Positions 36,126 through 44,943 of a DNA stretch of 53,149 nt are shown piece by piece. The DNA comes from Prolixibacteraceae bacterium (GTDB lineage: Bacteria > Bacteroidota > Bacteroidia > Bacteroidales > Prolixibacteraceae): NCBI GenBank assembly GCA_028377305.1, contig JAONJW010000017.1, forward strand, positions 1 through 53,149, read 5' to 3'. Position 1 is the first letter of the stretch. Each line of letters starts with the position of its first letter. The position numbers were made by a program, and so were the translations under genes. Under the pieces are notes generated by a model. The model was given only the letters and a program-made list of their open reading frames with translations. It ran no database searches and was not told where the DNA came from.

Positions 36126-37460
36126 TTATACAAATCCTTGATCCATCATCGAATCGGCAACCTTAACAAACCCACCAACGTTAGCACCTTGGATATAGTT
36201 CACTTTGTTCCCCTTTTTACCATAACGCACACAAGCATCGTGAATATCCTTCATGATGATCTTCAATCGCTCATCGACCTCTTTCTCTGTCCATGAGTAG
36301 CGCATGCTATTTTGTGACATCTCTAATCCTGAAACAGCCACACCACCAGCATTCACTGCCTTACCTGGAGCAAAGACACATTTGTCTGTCAACAAGAATG
36401 CTGCCTCAGCAGTACATCCCATGTTAGATACCTCTGCAACCATCATGACACCATTTGCAAGCAATACCTTCGCATCGTCTTCATTCAACTCGTTCTCACA
36501 AGCACATGGTAACGCAACATCTACTTTACACTCCCATGGTTTCTTTCCAGCAAAGAACTCTGCACCAAACTCTTCTGCATATGGAGAAACAATATCGTTG
36601 TTTGTTGCACGAAGCTCTAGCAAATAGTCTACTTTATCTCCAGTGATTCCTTCTTTATCATAGATATATCCATCAGGACCTGAAATGGTAACAACTTTTC
36701 CGCCTAGCTCATTAATCTTCTTAATACAACCCCAAGCTACATTACCGAAACCAGAAACACTAAAAGTCTTTCCTGCGATCTCCGTGCCCATCTCATGAAG
36801 CATATGCTCGACGAAATAAACAGCACCATAACCTGTAGCTTCTGGACGAATCAAACTTCCTCCCCAGTTAGTACCTTTTCCTGTAAGTACGCCGGTGAAC
36901 TCATTTCGAATACGCTTATATTGTCCAAAAAGATAACCAATCTCACGTCCACCAACACCAATATCTCCTGCTGGAACATCAGTATTTGGTCCAATATGAC
37001 GCTGTAATTCAGTCATAAAACTTTGGCAAAAACGCATAATTTCATTATCACTACGTCCTTTGGCATTGAAGTCTGAACCGCCTTTACCACCACCCATAGG
37101 TAGGGTCGTCAATGAGTTCTTAAATGTCTGCTCAAATCCCAAAAATTTAAGGATACTTAGATTCACACTTGGGTGGAATCGTAGACCTCCCTTGTATGGT
37201 CCAATAGCACTATTGAACTCCACTCTATAACCACGGTTGATCTCAACCTCTCCTTGATCGTTAACCCAAGGTACGCGGAACATAATAACGCGCTCAGGTT
37301 CCACCATACGCTCAAGAATCTTTGCTTTCTTGTAGCGGGGATTCGCATTATATACATCCCAAACAGTCTCTACTACTTCTTCTACTGCTTGATGAAATTC
37401 GCTCTCACCTGGTGTACGGGCCTTTAAGGCCTCCATGAATTCGATTATCTCTGTATTCAT
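36126..37460 (-). CDS. gdhA: NADP-type glutamate dehydrogenase
   Basis: Hexameric glutamate dehydrogenase assimilating ammonium onto 2-oxoglutarate, cytosolic. The catalytic PMGGGKGGSDF with Lys126, the substrate-site GPYKGGLRFHP near 88, and the Rossmann FSVSGFGNVAWG are clear. At 444 aa it matches the short NADP-dependent class (EC 1.4.1.4 type). Coenzyme choice is inferred from subfamily likeness. It is transcribed alone from a good promoter (37553-37582), and its leader carries two adjacent perfect inverted repeats. Confidence 0.95.
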   Translation of the reverse strand: MNTEIIEFMEALKARTPGESEFHQAVEEVVETVWDVYNANPRYKKAKILERMVEPERVIMFRVPWVNDQGEVEINRGYRVEFNSAIGPYKGGLRFHPSVNLSILKFLGFEQTFKNSLTTLPMGGGKGGSDFNAKGRSDNEIMRFCQSFMTELQRHIGPNTDVPAGDIGVGGREIGYLFGQYKRIRNEFTGVLTGKGTNWGGSLIRPEATGYGAVYFVEHMLHEMGTEIAGKTFSVSGFGNVAWGCIKKINELGGKVVTISGPDGYIYDKEGITGDKVDYLLELRATNNDIVSPYAEEFGAEFFAGKKPWECKVDVALPCACENELNEDDAKVLLANGVMMVAEVSNMGCTAEAAFLLTDKCVFAPGKAVNAGGVAVSGLEMSQNSMRYSWTEKEVDERLKIIMKDIHDACVRYGKKGNKVNYIQGANVGGFVKVADSMMDQGFV

Positions 37461-37461
37461 A

Positions 37462-37501
37462 GATTTTAATTTAAAATCGTTATTTTTTCACCTTGAAAAA
37501 A
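37462..37501 (-). repeat. Two adjacent inverted repeats in the gdhA leader
   Basis: GATTTTAA-T-TTAAAATC (37462-37478) directly abuts the start codon, and TTTTTTCA-CCT-TGAAAAAA (37483-37501) follows 5 bp upstream. Both are perfect 8-bp stems. In mRNA they would sequester the translation start region, but both are A/U-rich and of modest stability. Confidence 0.55.
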
Positions 37502-37552
37502 TCAACTCCCCAGTCGATCACTGAGTGGGTTGGTTTGGGTGGATTACTAATT

Positions 37553-37582
37553 CAAAGGTATGCTTTTAATTATAACGACAAA
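37553..37582 (-). promoter_or_regulatory. Promoter of gdhA
   Basis: On the minus strand TTTG (37579-37582), an 18-bp spacer and TACCTTTG (37553-37560) match the Bacteroidota -33/-7 consensus. Transcription would start near 37546, giving a leader of about 85 nt. It is the best promoter match in the window. Confidence 0.72.
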
Positions 37583-38171
37583 ATGATTTTTATTATATTC
37601 TCAAGCACCCTCAACACCACAACAAACTGATATTAAAAAGGTTAATTACTTTTCAATGTTTGAGAGCATAATTACACCCATAACATAAGAATGTAATTTA
37701 CTTTGATAGTTTTAATTTAATCATCACCCATTTTCAAGAAAAATGTAAAGAAAAATCAGTCTCTAATTAACGAAAGGATCACTTTTCCCCTCACCTACTA
37801 ACAAATCTACATTGCTACATTATTTAAATATTACGGTAGAAAATGTTCATTTAGACACATTCTAAGTAGTAAAAACCAGACATCGCCTTGCCATTGGGGA
37901 ATATTTACATGATAAAAATCGTAGAAACCAGAGTGTTCATTCTTACAGTAGATTCATGAGTAGTCGGACTTATAACCCTGACTTTTGAAATGACGAACCT
38001 CCTAAGGTTTCATACAATGCTATAAAATTTAGCACATTCAGCACACTATTTCGTCATCATACATAAGAGGGTCATCACGCTACATCACATTCATATAGAA
38101 CAGAACCATAGACAGCAGGTGCCATAGTTACCAAACCAAGGTCAAGCATTAGGGGAATATATAGAAGAAGG
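37583..38171. other. Intergenic region between ribF and gdhA
   Basis: About 0.6 kb, AT-rich, without a convincing frame, tRNA or terminator. It lies downstream of ribF and upstream of gdhA. I see nothing gene-like in it; a small RNA cannot be excluded. Confidence 0.4.
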
Positions 38172-39110
38172 CTATTGATTATCAGACAGGATGGAACGGC
38201 AAGCCGTTTCGTCATCTTTAAGTTGCGCCATTAAAGCCTCCAATGAATCAAACTTCTTTTCGTCTCGTATACGCTGAACAAATTCGACGGTAATCTCTTT
38301 CCCATATATCTCTTGATTAAAATCGAAGATGTGTGCTTCAATAGAAGGCGATGGATCTGGCTCCTCTAATGTCGGTCGTACACCTACATTCAACATCCCG
38401 TGATATCGATGATCCTCACTCTCCACTTGAATGGCATATACCCCTGTTTTAGGGATCAACTTTCGATGGTCATTCACTCGGATGTTGGCCGTAGGAAAGT
38501 GCAACTGTCGTCCAATCTGTTTTCCTGAAACAACCGTGCCTGTAAGTGCATAACTGCGCCCAAGAAGATCACTTAAGTCGATTAGATCTCCATTTTTTAT
38601 CTTTTGTCTAATTAAGGATGAACTCAAATCATAGGAAGAGACACGCTTCTGATCTAGCCTTTCTATTTCGAAATTGAACTGCTGACCATACCCTTTTAAA
38701 ACAGACATATCACGGACCTGGTCTTTTCCGAAACGATGGTCATATCCCAACAATAGGTAACGTAGCGACAGCTTCTCGACAAGCATCGTCTGAATGAAAG
38801 AGAGGGCATCAAGCTGAGCAAAAGAGTGAGAAAAAGGAAATACTACCACATGGTCCACTCCCAACGATCTTAGTATTTCGATCTTTTCTGGAGTTGTTGA
38901 TAAAACAGAGTGAGACTTCTCTTCCGGCATAAAAATCTCTTGTGGATAAGGATCAAATGTAAAGACGACCGAATCAATACCTTTGGCCTTGGCTCTTTGC
39001 ACAAGCTCTTTAATCAAATATTGATGTCCCAAGTGAAGTCCATCAAATGTCCCCACGGTGATGGCACTATTAGATATCGAAACGGAGTCTAAGTTATAAT
39101 AAATTTTCAC
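38172..39110 (-). CDS. ribF: Bifunctional riboflavin kinase / FAD synthetase
   Basis: Makes FMN and then FAD from riboflavin. The N-terminal nucleotidyltransferase has GTFDGLHLGH near residue 21, with the HxGH nucleotide site, and LLGYDHRFGKD. The C-terminal riboflavin kinase (about 185-310) shows GRSYALTGTVVSGKQIGR, FPTANI and the GVYAIQV stretch with the acidic MLNVGVRPT segment. At 312 aa it is the standard bifunctional length. It is monocistronic; a TAnnTTTG match lies 25 bp before the start. No FMN riboswitch was recognised. Confidence 0.94.
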   Translation of the reverse strand: MKIYYNLDSVSISNSAITVGTFDGLHLGHQYLIKELVQRAKAKGIDSVVFTFDPYPQEIFMPEEKSHSVLSTTPEKIEILRSLGVDHVVVFPFSHSFAQLDALSFIQTMLVEKLSLRYLLLGYDHRFGKDQVRDMSVLKGYGQQFNFEIERLDQKRVSSYDLSSSLIRQKIKNGDLIDLSDLLGRSYALTGTVVSGKQIGRQLHFPTANIRVNDHRKLIPKTGVYAIQVESEDHRYHGMLNVGVRPTLEEPDPSPSIEAHIFDFNQEIYGKEITVEFVQRIRDEKKFDSLEALMAQLKDDETACRSILSDNQ

Positions 39111-39134
39111 AGTATTCCTTTGAGTTCAACCCTA

Positions 39135-39142
39135 CAAAAGTA
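39135..39142 (-). promoter_or_regulatory. Bacteroidota -7 promoter element upstream of ribF
   Basis: TACTTTTG on the minus strand fits TAnnTTTG exactly, 25 bp before the ribF start codon. No -33 TTTG is apparent. Confidence 0.42.
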
Positions 39143-39212
39143 GTGAAACCATTTGTCTTTTCAGATGTACTACCTCAGAAATAATCGTAGACAAACAGGG
39201 GGCATCTCCGCA

Positions 39213-39285
39213 CTTTCCTTACCCTTTCTTTACCTTTCGGTTACCCTTTCCTTACCTCCACACGTCATGTTGATAAGGAAAGGGT
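39213..39285. repeat. Four tandem 11-bp repeats with an inverted partner
   Basis: Units: CTTTCCTTACC (39213-39223), CTTTCTTTACC (39224-39234), TTTCGGTTACC (39235-39245) and CTTTCCTTACC (39246-39256). A further inverted copy follows: ACCCTTTCCTTA (39243-39254) pairs perfectly with TAAGGAAAGGGT (39274-39285) across 19 nt. The array sits between ribF and the hydrolase gene. It could be an 11-bp-phased protein-binding array or a structured RNA. Confidence 0.75.
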
Positions 39286-39304
39286 ATGCCGAGAGTGAGT
39301 TTCT

Positions 39305-39366
39305 AGAGACTCTCCCTTGGGTTAATTCTAGCGATATTGACCACCCAAGATAGAGAGAGAGTCTCT
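39305..39366. repeat. Inverted repeat between the hydrolase and ribF genes
   Basis: AGAGACTCTC (39305-39314) and GAGAGTCTCT (39357-39366) are perfect inverted copies. Inside them, CTTGGG (39316-39321) pairs with CCCAAG (39344-39349). A competing shorter stem, GAGAGT (39291-39296) with ACTCTC (39309-39314), uses the same arm. It lies about 90 bp past the hydrolase stop and may act in 3'-end formation, although no clear T-run follows. Confidence 0.6.
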
Positions 39367-39458
39367 CTACTTTGATCGATACACCACATTGTACAAGCTG
39401 AGCCATTTATAATGCTCATCTATGTGGGCTATATCTCTTCGAATAGAAACAGAGGTTT

Positions 39459-40325
39459 CTACTTTATATTTGCTTTAAAGAATGCAATCTGCTTTTGAAC
39501 AATCTTTTCAAACGAAGCCCCTTTGTATGCATCATAGTGACCAGCCTCTTCAACAACAAACAGCTCTTTGGGCTCTACTGCTCTTTCATATAGATGTTTA
39601 CTTTCAGCTACAGGATTCACATCATCCTTTCCAGCACCAACAATCAAAATAGGGGCATCAATTAACGCGATAAACTTCTCCGCCTTTAGTCGAAAGGTGT
39701 TCTTCAACGTACTGAAAGGAATTTTAGATAATAACGCAGGATAAGCATCTGCATTCTCCTTTAAAAAGGCCAACGACTGTTCATCATGAAGCATCTTATT
39801 CAGAGGAACCATCATTCCCTTGTTGTTTAACACCTCACGTCCCCACAACTTACGGATCATTCCAAGTGTAGCTGCTTTGGTCTCTTCGTTTCCATTGGTT
39901 ACCACACGCTCTCCATCACCAAAGGTAAGCTGAACACATACGCTTCGATATACAGAATCAAGAGCCGATGCAATAATAACATTCGCTCCTCCTAATGAAG
40001 ATCCCCATAGCGAGATATTGTCAGTATCAACAAAAGGTTGGTGACGAAGATACTCCGTTGCATTATAAATATCTTGCACTTGATTTAATGGATCAATGGT
40101 CGTTTCCCCTTCACTTTCACCAAAACCTCTATAATCAAAAGTCAATGCCACAAAGCCATGCTCTGCAAAAGCCTTGGCATAGCTATCCACCAACAGCTCT
40201 TTGATTCCTGCAAACCCATGACATACCAATACCGCTGGGTACTTGGTTTGCTCATCAAAAGCCTCAGGCTTATATAAGTTTGCAGCAATAGCCGACTTCT
40301 CTGAATAGAATTTTATATTCTCCAT
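39459..40325 (-). CDS. Alpha/beta hydrolase
   Basis: 288-aa cytosolic alpha/beta-hydrolase. The oxyanion HGFAG is near residue 36, the nucleophile elbow GSSLGG near 109-114, the acid Asp in GAGKDDVNP near 231 and the catalytic His in EEAGHYDAY near 261. FDYRGFGESEG and the overall layout resemble the dienelactone-hydrolase / YcjY-like esterases. No signal peptide is seen. The substrate is unknown. It follows the propeller gene by about 100 bp on the same strand and may or may not be co-transcribed. Confidence 0.88.
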   Translation of the reverse strand: MENIKFYSEKSAIAANLYKPEAFDEQTKYPAVLVCHGFAGIKELLVDSYAKAFAEHGFVALTFDYRGFGESEGETTIDPLNQVQDIYNATEYLRHQPFVDTDNISLWGSSLGGANVIIASALDSVYRSVCVQLTFGDGERVVTNGNEETKAATLGMIRKLWGREVLNNKGMMVPLNKMLHDEQSLAFLKENADAYPALLSKIPFSTLKNTFRLKAEKFIALIDAPILIVGAGKDDVNPVAESKHLYERAVEPKELFVVEEAGHYDAYKGASFEKIVQKQIAFFKANIK

Positions 40326-40428
40326 AATTCACTTTTTAATGATTCCTTGAACTATGTACGTATAAATCGCTATTTTGTTATCATAAGTCTCAATAAATTA
40401 CACATCTTAAGTAGGATACAATAGCAAT

Positions 40429-41550
40429 TTACTTCTCTCTTAATACATGCTTTACTAAGAATACACCACCATTTTGAAGAAACGACATCTGTGGTTTTGT
40501 AAAGTGAGATGCATCATCTGCATACCGTACACTCTTATAGTCTAAACATGATATTATCTCATTACTATAGTTCAGATACAGTGGGGGGAAAAGATCAAGA
40601 GAGCTACAATCTCCCTTTCTAATCTTTTTCACATGCATACGATTCTCCTTAAGATCATATCGATAAACACCTAGGTCTTTTCCAAGCATCATCGTCCCCA
40701 ATATAGCATGGTTTGTGACAACAGGGTGAATCCTAGGATATTCAACATATGTACCTCGATACGTCTCATAAAATTTATCTGCATTGACCAGTGTATTTTC
40801 CAAAGGTTTATTCTCTCCAAAATCTAAATCATACAGCACAACCATCTCACCACTCTTCTTAAACTGATATATCTTACTATCGTATGGTTGATTAAATGTT
40901 ACACCATCCGATGTCTCACGCAGAAGATATTGACTCCCCCTAACCGTCATATTCGCGTGATAATTACTTTTATCATATGGTAAATATCTGTTTAAGACCT
41001 CTCCTTTTAAGTTGGTAACCACCACCCTCTCATTCTGTTGATGAATAGAACATGCAAAAATATACTTATCATCAGAAAGTGGTAAAACAGCATCCGCCTT
41101 AAAAGGGAGTTTTACTTCTGCAAGAAAGTTGTTTTGGACATCATACTGTAACAATCGATGTGATGGACCAGTTAGAATAACAACATCTCCATCATCAGTC
41201 ACATAGAAATCATTTATTCTATTGTACTCTTCAGGTCCTTTTCCTAACCGACCTACTTTGCCAACAAACAGTCCTTGGTCATCAAACACAAAGATTTTTT
41301 TTGATTGGTGTAAGTCACCAATATAGTATCTACCACTTTTATGGATCAATTTCGTGATTTCTGAAAAGACAGATTGTTCCGTCTGCTCTAGAGGAATTAA
41401 CTTAACATGATCAACAAAGCTTTGCCTGTCATAATCAAGTCGATCTACACAGTTTAAGATCTCTCCATGGAATCCTTTTTCTTTGGTACCGCAACTAATG
41501 ATACACAATAGAATCAAGATATTGGTAGTAATTCTCATCATTTGTTTCAT
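40429..41550 (-). CDS. 6-bladed beta-propeller lipoprotein (copy A)
   Basis: Exported lipoprotein of the Bacteroidota 6-bladed beta-propeller type (DUF5128-like). I place the start at the ATG reading MKQMMRITTN: from there a signal peptide leads straight to the lipobox CIISC. The frame is open 14 codons further upstream, but that stretch is basic and unlike a signal. Blade repeats include KIFVFDDQGLFVGKVGRLGKGPEEY, typical of the family, and the C-terminus has the usual F.V.H.L pattern (GGVFLVKHVL). Function is not known for the family. Its neighbour copy B is a diverged paralogue, and a third appears at the right edge of the window. Confidence 0.82.
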   Translation of the reverse strand: MKQMMRITTNILILLCIISCGTKEKGFHGEILNCVDRLDYDRQSFVDHVKLIPLEQTEQSVFSEITKLIHKSGRYYIGDLHQSKKIFVFDDQGLFVGKVGRLGKGPEEYNRINDFYVTDDGDVVILTGPSHRLLQYDVQNNFLAEVKLPFKADAVLPLSDDKYIFACSIHQQNERVVVTNLKGEVLNRYLPYDKSNYHANMTVRGSQYLLRETSDGVTFNQPYDSKIYQFKKSGEMVVLYDLDFGENKPLENTLVNADKFYETYRGTYVEYPRIHPVVTNHAILGTMMLGKDLGVYRYDLKENRMHVKKIRKGDCSSLDLFPPLYLNYSNEIISCLDYKSVRYADDASHFTKPQMSFLQNGGVFLVKHVLREK

Positions 41551-41681
41551 AATTCTATTAGAATTAGAACATTGCTGTCTTTTCCTTTTCATCTTTGACC
41601 TCTTTATCTACAGCAAAAACTCTCCTTGGCTATAAATCATAGTGTTGCATTTATGATTTGAATGCAAGTCTCATCTTATAT

Positions 41682-42803
41682 TTATTTTTTCAGAATGTGT
41701 TTAATGAGAATAGTTCCTCCCGATTTCAAATGCGGAACGAGACTATCAGGAAGCAACTCCTTGTTTTTACGTTTCTTAAATGTATTATAAGAAAGAGTAG
41801 AGAATATTATACTATCATTATATAGTTGTGACGGAAGAACTATCTGACGTAGATCACCTTCCTTCCTTTTAGAGCCTAAATTTACATACATCTTATTTTT
41901 GTCTAAATCATATTTAAAAAATATATTATTCTTATTTTCTGTATTATTGTAGGTTCCATAAATACAAGTTTCTCCCAATAATATATCAGATCTACAGGAA
42001 TGCATTTGAGGTAGTTTCTTCTCTCGACCAGCTTTCATCAATTTACATGGATCATTCCGATACTCATCACTTAATCTAAAACATCCAAAATCAAGTTTAT
42101 ATAATGGAACTAAATCTCCATCAGAAGTAATATTGTATATTTCTTGGTTCTGGCGATGAATATAATTTACGCCATCTTTTGCATTGCTGAAGCGGTAAAA
42201 GTCTATATCCTTATCAACATAATCTTCAGGATATTTAAAATATTTCTTTAAGATATTACATTGTTGATCTGTAACCAAAATTTGATAATCGGACTGTCCC
42301 TTATTGGCTAAAAACACAAACTTATCATCAGATAATACCCTAAACCCTTTTCCTAAGAAATCCAACTTCACCTCTGATATAAACTTATTATTCCGATTAT
42401 ACTTGACCACTTTAAGTCTTCGTCCTCCTACAATATAAACATTACCATGATCATCCACATCAAAAGCAGTAGGTCTGATTAATTCACCTGGTCCTCTTCC
42501 TTTTCGTCCAATTTTACGAATGAATTTTCCTTTTGGATCAAATACTAATACCCGTCCTCCATCTACTATATTCATCGCATAATAAAATCCATGGATATAT
42601 TTTACATTAGTACCGAATCCGAAAATAGATTTTTTATTTTGTTCCAACTTTACAAATTCAATATGATCAATCTTGTCAAGCATATCAAATGGCTCTTTCT
42701 TTTCGCAATCTAACACTTTGCCTTGGAAACCATCACTTGACTGTTTGGAACTACAACCAAACAGTAATAACATAATAATTAGTGATAAAATACTTTTCTT
42801 CAT
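41682..42803 (-). CDS. 6-bladed beta-propeller lipoprotein (copy B)
   Basis: 373-aa lipoprotein, paralogue of copy A. The signal peptide ends in the lipobox LFGC (Cys17). The blade signature VLVFDPKGKFIRKIGRKGRGPGEL (about 86-109) is the hallmark of this family, and AFDVDDHGNVYIVGG is the next strand set. The C-terminus GGTILIKHILKK matches copy A. It lies upstream of copy A with a 130-bp gap and downstream of a repeat-bearing spacer separating it from the efflux operon. No enzymatic motif is seen. Confidence 0.85.
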   Translation of the reverse strand: MKKSILSLIIMLLLFGCSSKQSSDGFQGKVLDCEKKEPFDMLDKIDHIEFVKLEQNKKSIFGFGTNVKYIHGFYYAMNIVDGGRVLVFDPKGKFIRKIGRKGRGPGELIRPTAFDVDDHGNVYIVGGRRLKVVKYNRNNKFISEVKLDFLGKGFRVLSDDKFVFLANKGQSDYQILVTDQQCNILKKYFKYPEDYVDKDIDFYRFSNAKDGVNYIHRQNQEIYNITSDGDLVPLYKLDFGCFRLSDEYRNDPCKLMKAGREKKLPQMHSCRSDILLGETCIYGTYNNTENKNNIFFKYDLDKNKMYVNLGSKRKEGDLRQIVLPSQLYNDSIIFSTLSYNTFKKRKNKELLPDSLVPHLKSGGTILIKHILKK

Positions 42804-42939
42804 TCTATAAGTTATCTAGTTTCTTGTTTAGTTAAAATTCGATTGGTATTAATAAGACATAAATCCCTGTTATATAGCAACAACCATTATAGTTCTATCA
42901 CTATTTATCATCATTTGTTTTGAGTCCATATTATTGCAA
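42804..42939. other. Upstream region of beta-propeller copy B
   Basis: The non-repeat part of the 602-bp spacer between the efflux operon and propeller copy B. It is AT-rich and should hold the propeller promoter, but no exact TAnnTTTG element was found. Confidence 0.4.
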
Positions 42940-43345
42940 CATGCACTGAAAGTGCTACAGTTAACAGCCAAGTACGAAGCGCTAGGGATAAGCTTGGATG
43001 TGCATCAAATGATGGGATCGGACTTTCAGCCCTCTTATTTTTATATTACCTATACCCAGTGCTTCGCACTGGGCTATATTCTATTTCCCTTTCAGGGAAG
43101 GTTGCAGCATAAAAAGATCTGTGTTCATCAGTTTAATCTGTTTCATCTGTGTGCTATCCTTGCGCATCAACCCTTCGTGAAACAATATTGGGTTGTCGCT
43201 CTCCTCATGCATGATGCCGAGGGGTAGCTCAGCGCTCCCAGCGGCTGTCCCACCCATATACATAAACTAAGATCCGTGGAAATCTGTCCAATCCGTTAAA
43301 TCCGTGGCTAAAACTCCTTCGTGTCTTCGTGGCTCTATAATAATC
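42940..43345. repeat. Bacteroidota-type interspersed repeat region
   Basis: A patch of different composition from its surroundings. It contains CCCAGTGC-TTC-GCACTGGG (43055-43073), TTCCCT-TTC-AGGGAA (43085-43099), and the 8-bp inverted pair CTGAAAGT (42946-42953) / ACTTTCAG (43022-43029). Two runs of near-repeats follow: ATCTGTGTTC, ATCAGTTTA, ATCTGTTTC (about 43119-43155) and ATCCGTGG, ATCTGTCC, ATCCGTTA, ATCCGTGG (about 43271-43308). These phrases resemble short dispersed repeats I know from other Bacteroidota genomes. The 97-codon frame across it is repeat-derived and not a gene. Confidence 0.7.
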
Positions 43346-43405
43346 GGAATTCATCAGTATTCCATCCCTTGCCCATTAACCAAGTTATATTCACAACAAC
43401 CTCTT

Positions 43406-44932
43406 CTACAAGTTCTTCACCAACTCATCAAAGTCCTCACTTAGTTCAACATCTGATTTAAAATCATATAGCGTTAATTTTCTCACTGTAAAATAACTCT
43501 TCCAATAATTATATTTTGACTGAATCACCTTAATCATCGCACTTGAACGATCTCTTTGGGCACTATTTAGTTGTAGTACATCAATATTTCCATTTCTAAA
43601 TCTCTTGGTCGTAACCTCGTAACCATCTTCAGCTAGCTCTTGAGAGCGTTGAGATGCTTTCACCTTATCGTACTGCAAATTGAACTCCATCACAGTAGTC
43701 AGCACATTTTGCTCAAAATCAATCTGTGATTGCTCCACTTTTATTCGATTCACCTCTTGTCTTGATTTGGCCATCTCTACTCGACCTCTACGTCTCCCCC
43801 AATCTAAAAGAGGAATTTTCAAAGAGACCCCAAAATCCTGATAATCATCAAATTTAGGTTGGTACACATTCGGGATGGAGCCATTTAACGGAACCTTACT
43901 CTTGTAGTCATAACTACCATCTACTTTATTTATTCCATACGATAGATTTAAATTGGCTTGAAAACGATGTTCCGACTTAACTCTAGCCACATTGGATTGG
44001 TCATTCAATAGCGTCAACTCATTTTGGATCATCAAGACATTTGATCGTCTTGCCTGTGTCAGGGCATCGCTCTCTTCAATTCTTATCGAATCAACACTTG
44101 GCAGCAAAACTTTCACCTCTGTATCTTGTGGCAATCTAAGAAAGGATAGAAACTGCACTTTACTCTTACGCACTCTCACCTGCCACTCTTTTAATGCAAT
44201 AGACTGATTATTCAGCTGTAATTCTAATTGTAGTAGTTCATCTTTCTCAATAGTTCCAATCTTAAATCGCTTATGGGCTATCTGCACCATGGTATTTGTC
44301 TGGTCATAGTTATACTTTGCATTGCCACGGTTCTTTTCAGCCAGAGCATAATTAAAAAAGTAATTACAAGTAGTGATATATACGTTCTCTAGATTAGATA
44401 GATATTCTCTTTTGGCCTTCTCATATTTTTTTGGTTCTAATAACCTACTCCATTTAAGCCTATTATAACCAAATAACTTTTGTGAATAACCAATTCGATA
44501 TGGACGCGAAGCATATTGAATATACTCTTGATCTCCAAGGTTTTGATTTCTATCTAAACTGCTCTCTAGAAATATCGACCCGCCAGTAAGTCCAACATTC
44601 TGACGAATACTTAAAGAGACATCTGAGTTAAGATTTTGTGTGTGCACATAACTCTCTGATTTGGTTACCGAATTATATCGGAGGTAATTAGCATTCTTAT
44701 AGGATATAAGGTTTGACTTCAATGATAATTCTGGCAAAAAGTCTGCCTTATAAGTTCGGTATTCCCAATAGCTTGACAGGAAGTTATTCTTATTGATAAA
44801 GACACTCAACGAGTTACTCTTTGCCAGCCGACAAGCTCCATCCAATGTTAAGGTAAACTCTTCTGGTTGCCCATAGCCTATCAGTGACGACAACATTGTG
44901 ATTAGAATGCAAATTCCTTTTATATTTCTCAT
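43406..44932 (-). CDS. TolC-family outer-membrane efflux channel
   Basis: 508-aa outer-membrane factor, last gene of the efflux operon. The signal peptide ends near GYGQ. The body has the long alpha-helical coiled stretches typical of TolC proteins (ERNAKYNYDQT-type, EKDELLQLELQLNNQSIALKEW, NVLTTVMEFNLQYDKVKASQRSQELAEDGYEVTTKRFRNG). It forms the trans-envelope exit duct for the adaptor and pumps encoded upstream. It is 11 bp from the preceding RND gene, so co-transcription is clear. No N-terminal lipobox is seen. Confidence 0.9.
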   Translation of the reverse strand: MRNIKGICILITMLSSLIGYGQPEEFTLTLDGACRLAKSNSLSVFINKNNFLSSYWEYRTYKADFLPELSLKSNLISYKNANYLRYNSVTKSESYVHTQNLNSDVSLSIRQNVGLTGGSIFLESSLDRNQNLGDQEYIQYASRPYRIGYSQKLFGYNRLKWSRLLEPKKYEKAKREYLSNLENVYITTCNYFFNYALAEKNRGNAKYNYDQTNTMVQIAHKRFKIGTIEKDELLQLELQLNNQSIALKEWQVRVRKSKVQFLSFLRLPQDTEVKVLLPSVDSIRIEESDALTQARRSNVLMIQNELTLLNDQSNVARVKSEHRFQANLNLSYGINKVDGSYDYKSKVPLNGSIPNVYQPKFDDYQDFGVSLKIPLLDWGRRRGRVEMAKSRQEVNRIKVEQSQIDFEQNVLTTVMEFNLQYDKVKASQRSQELAEDGYEVTTKRFRNGNIDVLQLNSAQRDRSSAMIKVIQSKYNYWKSYFTVRKLTLYDFKSDVELSEDFDELVKNL

Positions 44933-44943
44933 GAATTGTAGAA

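Noticed and set aside
37505-37535. Possible attenuator hairpin in the gdhA leader
   Set aside because: CAGT/ACTG can pair with a few flanking bases, but bulges make the stem weak and the T-run is not adjacent.
39153-39353. 66-codon plus-strand frame
   Set aside because: It reads through the 11-bp tandem array and inverted repeats; not a real protein.
42934-43227. 97-codon plus-strand frame
   Set aside because: It runs through the interspersed repeat and translates its stems; frames of this kind are common spurious calls in Bacteroidota.
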